From Nitromaritima sp964584125 (lineage in GTDB: Bacteria; Nitrospinota; Nitrospinia; Nitrospinales; VA-1), in contig CAZOYP010000107.1 in the NCBI GenBank assembly GCA_964584125.1, positions 1 to 6,260 on the forward strand: 6,260 bases of DNA. The letters are read 5' to 3'. Positions 1 to 5,625 of this stretch are shown in pieces. Below the pieces are notes generated by a model. It did no database searches. It had not been told where the DNA came from and was given only the letters and a program-made list of their open reading frames with translations. How positions within the stretch are numbered: the stretch's first letter is position 1; each line of letters opens with the position of its first letter. The position numbers and the translations under genes are program-made.

Positions 1-1162
1 TTGTGTAGCGGTCGTGGTCTACCGAGTTGAACTGGTAATAAGTTCGTATTTCTTGCAGTTGACCTAGAGTGTCAAGAAGAGGTTCTTGATCCCAAAGCCT
101 TATGTTTTCTATTGTCAGACTGTTGGCTCGAATGGATTCGGCATTTAAGGACTCAGCTCCAGTGAGTTTTTTTGATTCAGTATTATTGAGTCCATAAGCC
201 AGAAGTGAGCCAGAAATACTATGTTCTATAAAGGGAGTCTCTTTAATAAGTTCATTTGGATTGACAACAAAATTTTGAAGAATCTTTGGATAAAAGGTGC
301 CCGCAAAATAAATCACACCGATTCCTGTAAGAGCAAGAGCAACTTTTTTCATACCACGTCCAGTTGCAATAAAAAAACTAAGCCCAGCCCCAATTAGGGA
401 TAAAATTGACATTGTATCCAGTATTGGGAGTTGACCGTAGTAGTCAGCAAAACCGACGCCTGTTACCACACCACTTTCTCCTACCAGTAGACCATATCTT
501 TGTAGGTGAAACTCCATGGACATGAGAACGAGGAAATAAAAAGCCAAAAAAGATAAGGGTCGTCGAGCCTCTTGCTGCATTACGATTCCACTAGGTCCAA
601 AGTAAATAAATTGTTTCAGGAAAAATATAAGACCTGTTCCAATTCCAAGAATAACTAAAATTTCCCAAAGAATCGATTTTCCAAGGTTGAGAAGTGGAAG
701 AGTAAAAAGATAAAAGGAATAATCGTTTCCAAAAATAGGGTCTTCACTGCCAAAAGGAATAGCATTAGAATAAAGTTGAAGTAGTTCCCACTTTTGACCA
801 ACAATAAATCCTGTCATTATAGCTAGTGCGAGTGGGCCAAAAAACATTAGGTTTTTGAGATTTCCCGCAATGAAATCAAGAAGAGGTAGCTCGCGACGAA
901 CGGTATCGGATAATACGACAGGCATATGAGAACTTCGGTCGAAGATTCTTTTGAGAGGAAAGCAAGTGAAAATAAAAAAGAAAAGCCCGGTCGCTAAACC
1001 AAACCCCCATTGAGATAGAATAATAGTCCAAAAAACAGAATCAATTTGATGATTAGCGAACCAGATCCAGTCAAAATAGAATTTGACAATTTTCTCGGCA
1101 AATATTGATCCAATAACAATGATTCCGAAAAAAATAAATAGCCATTTTTTTTGCAAGTTCAT
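1..1162 (-). CDS. UPF0182 family membrane protein, N-terminal part (runs off window)
   Basis: My translation from the ATG at 1162 to the window edge gives 387 uninterrupted codons with no stop, so the gene is truncated by the window and not broken. The N-terminal part is strongly hydrophobic, with likely membrane helices near residues 7-22, 44-68, 105-122, 165-182, 204-217, 251-266 and 274-290. Several blocks look like UPF0182 (COG1615): DPIFGNDYSFYLFTLP at 141-156, the QRYGLL...GVVTGVGFAD stretch at 221-240, NPNELIKETPFIEHSI at 301-316, and IRLWDQEPLL followed by LQEIRTYYQF near 354-378. Family members are about 900 residues, so over half, mostly the large extracytoplasmic part, lies beyond position 1. 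The family's function is unknown. The start is well supported: AAGGAAA sits 6 nt before the ATG, and the thioredoxin-like gene stops 13 nt upstream, so the two are probably cotranscribed. Family assignment rests on remembered motifs; confidence is high. Confidence 0.88.
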   Translation of the reverse strand, partial: MNLQKKWLFIFFGIIVIGSIFAEKIVKFYFDWIWFANHQIDSVFWTIILSQWGFGLATGLFFFIFTCFPLKRIFDRSSHMPVVLSDTVRRELPLLDFIAGNLKNLMFFGPLALAIMTGFIVGQKWELLQLYSNAIPFGSEDPIFGNDYSFYLFTLPLLNLGKSILWEILVILGIGTGLIFFLKQFIYFGPSGIVMQQEARRPLSFLAFYFLVLMSMEFHLQRYGLLVGESGVVTGVGFADYYGQLPILDTMSILSLIGAGLSFFIATGRGMKKVALALTGIGVIYFAGTFYPKILQNFVVNPNELIKETPFIEHSISGSLLAYGLNNTESKKLTGAESLNAESIRANSLTIENIRLWDQEPLLDTLGQLQEIRTYYQFNSVDHDRYT

Positions 1163-1175
1163 GACGTTTCCTTAG

Positions 1176-1730
1176 TTATGTTGTTTTCCATTTAATTGAA
1201 CAGCCCATGGAGGGTATCTGTTCATTAGCAACTGACTGTCCTGTAAGTATATTTTCCAAAGCCAACTTTAAATCACGACGGGTTACCTTTTTTGGATGTT
1301 CCCAGTTATCATCGATTCGTCCACGATAAGCAAGTTTACGATCTTTCCCATAAACATACAAATCAGGGGTACAAACAGCATCATATAGCCTCGCTGTTTC
1401 CTGACTTGAGTCAACCAAATAAGGAAACGAAAAATTATTTTTTTTTGCAATGATTTTCATGTTTTCTAACGAATCATCTGGGTAACGTATCGGGTCGTTA
1501 GGATTGATGCCAATGAACTGTACTCCACGATCTATAAACTCGTTTTGTAGATCAATAATTCGTTTAAGGACAGCCTTTACATATGGACAATGATTGCACA
1601 TAAATATAATCACTATGTTTGCTTTTTCCGAATAACTAAGTAGTGAATAGGTCTTACCATCTATTCCATCAAGTAAAAAGTCATGAGCGGGAGTTCCCAA
1701 GAGAGGCATAGTCGACTTAAGAAGTGCCAT
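1176..1730 (-). CDS. Thioredoxin-fold peroxiredoxin-like protein (PRX_like1 / AhpC-TSA type)
   Basis: This is a complete 184-residue protein of the thioredoxin superfamily, close to the PRX_like1 subgroup. The N terminus carries the TPAHDFLL segment usual before the first strand (13-20). It is followed by the strand IVIIFMC and the redox motif C45-N-H-C48-P-Y, which resembles a thioredoxin CXXC more than a classical peroxiredoxin TXXC. Further family blocks are GINPNDP (74-80), YPDDSLENM (83-91), FPYLVDSSQETARLY (102-116), the CTP turn with the cis-proline (120-122), RGRIDDN (136-142) and the C-terminal PSMGCSIKWK (173-182). There is no signal peptide or membrane helix, so it should be cytoplasmic. 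It probably acts as a thiol reductase or thiol peroxidase, but the substrate is unknown for the group. An AGGA sits 7 nt before the ATG and supports this start; Met8 is a possible alternative. It ends 13 nt before the UPF0182 gene, which suggests a two-gene unit. Confidence 0.9.
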   Translation of the reverse strand: MALLKSTMPLLGTPAHDFLLDGIDGKTYSLLSYSEKANIVIIFMCNHCPYVKAVLKRIIDLQNEFIDRGVQFIGINPNDPIRYPDDSLENMKIIAKKNNFSFPYLVDSSQETARLYDAVCTPDLYVYGKDRKLAYRGRIDDNWEHPKKVTRRDLKLALENILTGQSVANEQIPSMGCSIKWKTT

Positions 1731-1878
1731 AAATATTTCCTAAAGGATTAAAAAAAATAAGATTTTGAAAGATTTTCTCAAAAAAATTAATGAGGTGCAA
1801 AATTGGTTAAGCATGTAAACAAAAGAATACTAGATAATTTTAAAAATAATAAATATTTTCTCAATAAGGCGAGTAGTT

Positions 1879-2787
1879 TTAGTCACTTTTACAGGTCATT
1901 CCACTAATACGGCAGGTATAGCAGGCGGAATGAGCTAGTGGAAAAGGACGTAGCGTCTCTTCTAAAGTCTCTCCCATTTTTGCTTTATCGTTGTCGACAA
2001 GAATAGGGCACACATAGACGCCTGTTTTGGTTGCCATACGGGATTTAGAGCACTGTAAGTTTGTGATGTCATAATTTTCAAAACACTTTTCAGTTACATG
2101 TTCTTTGTCGAAGTAGTTGCGAGTGTTTACCGCTAGTTGACCAAGGAGAAACCCAGGCAGGATTTTGACTCTTGGGTGAGAAACGTTTAGCGACCTTAAA
2201 AAATTTTTAAAACTTTCCTCCATTTCTGCGTCTTTTGCTTCATCCCAGTTACGTGTGACAGTTAAGATAGGGGAAAATTCGAAAGAGCTTAAGTTACGAA
2301 TTCCTTCCGAGGCTTTAGTAAAAGAATTCAGCCCTCTAGTCTGGTCGTTTAATTTTTCTTCGAAGCTTTCCATGCTCACGCGAAATTGCAATTTACTAGA
2401 TGAGCTATTTTGAATCTCTCTTAATCGGGCAGCTTTTTCGGAAGTTATCAGAGTGCCATTAGTCAGAACATCAAGTGGGCCATACTTAAGGATCGTGGTT
2501 AAGATTTCAAAAATCTCAGGATTTATGAAAACTTCACCGCCAGTAATATAATAATCTTTTACACCGAGATTTTTAGATTCTAGTAGCCGTTCTCGCACAT
2601 CCTCCAGACTCATCATTTCATGGGTATGATTTTGAGGACTGCAACTGATGAAGCAATGTTTGCATTGGAGATTACATAAAGTTCCTCCAACCTGTAACCA
2701 TAAAGTATCGAGTTTTACCAAAGGCACTTCAGGAAAGCTAGACTCTTTAACCTCGTAACGCGTCGAATTTATATCAATCGATTGCAT
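1879..2787 (-). CDS. Radical SAM protein with cysteine-rich SPASM-like C terminus
   Basis: This 302-residue protein is a radical SAM enzyme. It has the canonical 4Fe-4S cluster motif C38-NLQ-C42-KH-C45, the SAM-contacting TGGE (82-85) followed by FINPEIFEIL, the VLTNGTLI strand (107-114) and a FRVSMES strand (135-141) in the partial TIM barrel. The C-terminal region carries C235, C246, C260, C289, C292 and C299. The spacing C246-X9-G-X3-C260, then C289-X2-C292-X6-C299, resembles a SPASM or twitch domain holding an auxiliary Fe-S cluster, though shorter than the textbook pattern; the last cysteine is three residues from the end. Such enzymes often modify peptides or assemble cofactors, but I see no precursor-peptide gene or partner next to it, so no substrate is proposed. 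The start is only moderately certain: AGG lies 8 nt upstream of the ATG, but the same bases could be part of a -10 element. Gaps of 120 and 148 nt on either side allow its own transcript. Confidence 0.88.
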   Translation of the reverse strand: MQSIDINSTRYEVKESSFPEVPLVKLDTLWLQVGGTLCNLQCKHCFISCSPQNHTHEMMSLEDVRERLLESKNLGVKDYYITGGEVFINPEIFEILTTILKYGPLDVLTNGTLITSEKAARLREIQNSSSSKLQFRVSMESFEEKLNDQTRGLNSFTKASEGIRNLSSFEFSPILTVTRNWDEAKDAEMEESFKNFLRSLNVSHPRVKILPGFLLGQLAVNTRNYFDKEHVTEKCFENYDITNLQCSKSRMATKTGVYVCPILVDNDKAKMGETLEETLRPFPLAHSACYTCRISGMTCKSD

Positions 2788-2793
2788 AGGTTT

Positions 2794-2823
2794 AGCCTAA
2801 CAGATAGTTGTGAAAGAGTGCAA
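2794..2823 (-). promoter_or_regulatory. Possible promoter close to the radical SAM start codon
   Basis: On the minus strand, TTGCAC (2823-2818) is followed after 18 nt by TAGGCT (2799-2794), and the ATG comes 6 nt further on. TAGGCT keeps the three most conserved -10 bases (first T, A, last T), while TTGCAC matches only the TTG of the -35 consensus. If real, transcription would begin at or next to the start codon. The overlapping AGG may instead be a weak ribosome binding site, so this is a tentative call. Confidence 0.3.
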
Positions 2824-2907
2824 GAGAGTTCTGTTTATTTGATTTTAATTCAGATTCTTTGATCAAACTATTGAAGTAAAAGACTTTTAAAGCATATAGA
2901 TCAAGTT

Positions 2908-4029
2908 TTATAGGCCAGCTGACTCGTAGGAATCACTTACATCCTTGATTCGCAATTTTCGGCGAAGCTTGGTGTATCCCTCAAGAGTTTTACGTCCTAA
3001 GAGAGATTTGTAAACAGGTTTAGCGTTAAGCTTTGCTTTGTTTGGTGGATCAAGGAAAAACCGTGTATCAAGTGGGGACATATAGCGGCAATGCGGGAAA
3101 AGCCATTTTAGTGGAAGTTGAGAATTTTTAACAGTTTCTTCTAGATAGCGCGCAATTTCAATGATATCACAGGAGTATTCTTCAGTTTTGATACTTGGGG
3201 TTACTAATTTTAATAAGGGGATGATTCCTTTTTCTGTGAGATAACCGATTTTATCTTTAAGAGCATCAGTAGACCCTTGTTCTAAAAATAGTTCTGTCCA
3301 AACAGTTCCCGGTGGAAAAATTTTAGCTGCATATTCTAACGCGCCATATACCAGTGGTGGTGATATGGCATTACCTTTCTGCGCAAAACCGACAAAGCCT
3401 TCGAGTGGAAGATTTAATAAATCAATCCCTGCAGCGTAAACCTTATCTAAAGTTTGTTTGTCTTTAGGAGGAAATCCACGTAGAGCTACAAATGTACTAA
3501 ACTCTTTTTTTATAGCCTGTACCACCGGCGCCAAGCGAGTAAGACCGCGATCCGGTTCGCGGCAATAATCCATATTAACTTGAATAAGGTCAGCAGCACC
3601 TTCTTCAAAAGCTACCTTGATTGCTGAAAGAATAGTCTCGCGTGTCAAATTGAGGCGGTCCTTTTGCCCAATCGCTCTTAAAAATAAATTCATACAATAT
3701 CCGTCGATACAAGCATTTTCTGAGATCGGGGAACGCTTTTTCATTTGTTCTCTGACAAAGTTAGGCAAGGGTACAATATTAACCTCAACTTCTTTACTCA
3801 TAGAACTTAGTTTTATTTTTCCGTTGTCCAGTTTAAGTGTGGGTTCGTTTTGACCAGATTCTTTAATTGGTACTTTAACGATAAAGTTTTCAGCCAGGCT
3901 TAATACGATTTCGTCACCCGGTCTGCCATCACAGTATCCGCAGATGACTTCCGAGATATCTCTAACTTCATTAGGGATTACCAGCCCCTTGCGAATCAAC
4001 TCTAATTTTATCTGGCCGTAACTTTCCAT
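2908..4029 (-). CDS. Radical-SAM-like TIM-barrel protein with degenerate cluster motif
   Basis: I do not recognise a named family for this 373-residue protein, but its plan resembles biotin-synthase-related radical SAM proteins (COG2516 / MSMEG_0568 type). A beta-rich N-terminal domain (about 38-90, including NFIVKVPI and VEVNIVPLPNFV) leads to the place where the cluster loop should be, then a barrel with LRGFPPKDKQTLDKVYAAGID (184-204, quoted with a one-residue tolerance), LPLEGF (207-212), ALEYAAKIFPPGTVWTELFL (230-249) and LTEKGIIPLLKLVTPS (264-279). The loop at 107-115 reads C-X4-C-X2-L, so the expected third cluster cysteine is a leucine; the GGE-like SAM motif is also not seen (IQVNMDYC at 149-156). 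Other cysteines are C30-GY-C33, C156, C287 and C314. It could be a non-catalytic radical SAM homologue or use an unusual ligand set. It lies 27 nt after mpl, probably in the same transcript. No Shine-Dalgarno is visible before the ATG. Confidence 0.7.
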   Translation of the reverse strand: MESYGQIKLELIRKGLVIPNEVRDISEVICGYCDGRPGDEIVLSLAENFIVKVPIKESGQNEPTLKLDNGKIKLSSMSKEVEVNIVPLPNFVREQMKKRSPISENACIDGYCMNLFLRAIGQKDRLNLTRETILSAIKVAFEEGAADLIQVNMDYCREPDRGLTRLAPVVQAIKKEFSTFVALRGFPPKDKQTLDKVYAAGIDLLNLPLEGFVGFAQKGNAISPPLVYGALEYAAKIFPPGTVWTELFLEQGSTDALKDKIGYLTEKGIIPLLKLVTPSIKTEEYSCDIIEIARYLEETVKNSQLPLKWLFPHCRYMSPLDTRFFLDPPNKAKLNAKPVYKSLLGRKTLEGYTKLRRKLRIKDVSDSYESAGL

Positions 4030-4056
4030 AGCTTTGTAAAATGAAGATACGTTTGC

Positions 4057-5463
4057 TTATAATCGAGTAATAAGTTTTTGGTGAATTCCGGAGAATCCAC
4101 CGGAAGACATTATGAGTAGTACGTCTTTTGGGCGACATTCGATGGTTAGTTTTTCCACCAGAGCTTCGATATCTGAAATAAAGTATGCGTTGCCACCAGC
4201 ACTATTTATTTGTTCAACAACTAATTTTGGATTAAGTCTATCTTTCGGTTCAATTTTATCAGGTGCGAACAGGTCTGAAATGATAACTTGGTCTGCTGGG
4301 CCAAAACTTTTTGGCAGCCTATTTTCAAAAAACTTTCTTCTACATGTGGCAGAACGAGGTTCAAAAATAGCCCATATGCGTTGATTAGGGTATGCTTCCT
4401 TAACAGCTTCTAATGTAAGTTTAATAGCTGTTGGATGATGTGCAAAGTCATCTATTATGGTCACCCCGTTTTTAACTCCAACTACTTCTTGCCTTCGTTT
4501 GATTCCCTTGAATGTCTGAAACCCTCTTTGGATCTCTTCGGCTGTGAGCCCAAGTTTTAGGCTCATAATTGCTGCAGATGTGGCGTTTTCAATATTGTGA
4601 CGACCGATCATTGGAAGATGGAAGTTTGCTATTTTTATATTTTGATGAATTAGGGTGAAGTATCCTTTTCCATCTATGAGCTTATAGCCGTCAATCACCC
4701 AGTCTGCAGAAGAAGAAAAACCATAAGTTTCAACTTGGCAAGGGGCATTTGCTAAAATATCGTTCACATTTTTATCAGAAAAAGCGGCTAAGAGAAATCC
4801 ACTCGGATCGATGATTTTTACAAATTTTCGAAAAGAATCTTTAACATGCTCAAGATCACGGTAAATATCAGCATGGTCAAATTCGATTCCTGTTAAGATT
4901 GAGGCAAATGGGCTATAGTGCAAAAATTTTGGCCCTTTATCAAAAAATGCTGTGTCATATTCATCTCCTTCGCTTACAAAAAATTCTCCTTCTGAAATGG
5001 CGTGATTTCCATCAAAATTTTTCATCCACCCGCCGATCATGAAACCTGGTTTTCGTTTAGCAGAATGTAAAACCCAGCTTAATAGAGCTGTCGTGGTTGT
5101 TTTTCCATGTGTTCCGGTAATGACTAATGATTTTTGATTTTTTAGATAGAATTTATTTATAGCTTCTGGGAAAGAAATATAAGGAATTCCTTTTTCTTGA
5201 ACGGCCAAGACCTCTTGATTATCCTTAGTTACCGCATTGCCAATAATAACTTGATCAATATTACCGGTAATATTTTTACGTTGGTAACCAGGCTTAATAT
5301 CTATTCCGGATGATTTTAGAAGCGTGCTCATAGGCGGATAGATATTGGCGTCAGATCCAGTGACTTGATAACCTGATTTTTGAAGAAGACCTGCAAGAGA
5401 AGCCATCCCTGTTCCGCAGATGGCAATCAGGTAAATTGATTTAATCTTTTCGTTGGAGACCAT
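4057..5463 (-). CDS. mpl: UDP-N-acetylmuramate:L-Ala-gamma-D-Glu-meso-DAP ligase (Mpl)
   Basis: This 468-residue protein is a Mur-ligase-superfamily enzyme that joins recovered murein tripeptide to UDP-MurNAc with ATP, a cytoplasmic step of peptidoglycan recycling. The N-terminal Rossmann-like domain starts with IAICGTGMASLAGLL (13-27) and contains GSDANIYPPMS (36-46). The ATP P-loop is ITGTHGKTTTT (115-125). The block EGDEYDTAFFDK...KFLHY (165-183) followed by GIEFDHADIY (192-201) separates Mpl from MurC. Further motifs are GRHNIENATSA (287-297), KRRQE (322-326), DDFAHHPTAI (338-347) and EPRSAT (368-373). The length is close to E. coli Mpl (about 457), and all catalytic motifs look intact. 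No ribosome binding site stands at normal distance before the ATG. A strong promoter ends 8 nt upstream, so the message is probably leaderless. The radical-SAM-like gene follows after 27 nt. MurC is the only realistic alternative and is disfavoured. Confidence 0.94.
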   Translation of the reverse strand: MVSNEKIKSIYLIAICGTGMASLAGLLQKSGYQVTGSDANIYPPMSTLLKSSGIDIKPGYQRKNITGNIDQVIIGNAVTKDNQEVLAVQEKGIPYISFPEAINKFYLKNQKSLVITGTHGKTTTTALLSWVLHSAKRKPGFMIGGWMKNFDGNHAISEGEFFVSEGDEYDTAFFDKGPKFLHYSPFASILTGIEFDHADIYRDLEHVKDSFRKFVKIIDPSGFLLAAFSDKNVNDILANAPCQVETYGFSSSADWVIDGYKLIDGKGYFTLIHQNIKIANFHLPMIGRHNIENATSAAIMSLKLGLTAEEIQRGFQTFKGIKRRQEVVGVKNGVTIIDDFAHHPTAIKLTLEAVKEAYPNQRIWAIFEPRSATCRRKFFENRLPKSFGPADQVIISDLFAPDKIEPKDRLNPKLVVEQINSAGGNAYFISDIEALVEKLTIECRPKDVLLIMSSGGFSGIHQKLITRL

Positions 5464-5471
5464 TCCGGGGG

Positions 5472-5500
5472 ATTGTAGGCTTCGAAACTTTTAAAGTCAA
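5472..5500 (-). promoter_or_regulatory. Sigma70-type promoter for mpl
   Basis: On the minus strand TTGACT (5500-5495) and TACAAT (5477-5472) are separated by exactly 17 nt. Each hexamer matches the housekeeping consensus at five of six positions. Transcription would be expected to begin at about 5466-5463, where the minus strand reads GGAATG, so the start point falls on or within three bases of the mpl ATG at 5463. This is the best promoter in the window. Confidence 0.75.
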
Positions 5501-5557
5501 TCTGTATGAATGGGTTATGTATTTTTTAGGGACGAAAATATATCACTTTTTCTAAGG

Positions 5558-5580
5558 TTAAAAAAACATTACAACTCCTC
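5558..5580 (-). other. Strong Shine-Dalgarno followed by a three-codon frame (possible leader)
   Basis: On the minus strand GAGGAG (5580-5575) stands 5 nt before an ATG (5569-5567), an ideal translation-initiation arrangement and better than that of any gene in the window. The frame is only ATG-TTT-TTT-TAA, encoding Met-Phe-Phe, and contains a run of seven T. Reading with one T fewer would give a 17-residue peptide, and with one T more a 14-residue one. It may be a minimal leader, a slippage-controlled small ORF or a remnant of a lost gene; chance is also possible. Confidence 0.25.
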
Positions 5581-5597
5581 AATAAAATAACGGGATC

Positions 5598-5603
5598 TTT
5601 ATA
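5598..5603 (-). promoter_or_regulatory. Possible -10 element upstream of the GAGGAG site
   Basis: The minus strand reads TATAAA here, five of six matches to the -10 consensus. No acceptable -35 hexamer lies 16-18 nt upstream; that position is occupied by the CTGT-N8-ACAG dyad. A start near 5591 would leave about 10 nt before the GAGGAG at 5580. In such AT-rich sequence a lone -10 match is weak evidence. Confidence 0.2.
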
Positions 5604-5609
5604 ACAAAT

Positions 5610-5625
5610 CTGTGAATTTTTACAG
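5610..5625. promoter_or_regulatory. Imperfect 16-bp dyad CTGT-N8-ACAG
   Basis: The plus strand reads CTGTGAATTTTTACAG, an imperfect palindrome with six of eight base pairs matched. It directly abuts the stop codon of the HAD phosphatase at 5626. The spacing fits the outer bases of a gammaproteobacterial LexA box, but neither neighbour is an SOS gene. The central AT-rich part makes a poor terminator hairpin, and no T-run follows directly. It could be an operator for a transcript starting near 5591, or chance. Confidence 0.2.

Noticed and set aside
1772..1864. Direct repeat ATTTTCTCAA at 1772-1781 and 1855-1864
   Set aside because: Two 10-bp copies in a very AT-rich 148-nt gap are likely by chance, and no further copy or symmetry was seen.
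1731..1878. Promoter or terminator in the gap before the thioredoxin-like gene
   Set aside because: Several partial -35 and -10 matches occur (for example TTGCAC and TTTACA) but none pairs at 16-18 nt with a good partner, and no GC-rich hairpin with a T-run was found.
2858..2867. Perfect 10-bp palindrome TTTGATCAAA between the two radical SAM genes
   Set aside because: It lacks the spacing of an FNR/CRP-type site (TTGAT-N4-ATCAA), is too short to judge alone, and is not followed by a T-run that would make a terminator.
3617..3853. Plus-strand open frame of 78 codons
   Set aside because: It lies wholly inside the minus-strand radical-SAM-like gene, has no recognisable motif and is best explained as a shadow frame.
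4030..4056. Separate promoter for the degenerate radical-SAM-like gene
   Set aside because: TACAAA lies 3 nt before the ATG but has no -35 partner; readthrough from mpl across 27 nt is simpler.
4112..4384. Plus-strand open frame of 90 codons
   Set aside because: It is antisense to the conserved C-terminal part of mpl and shows no family features.
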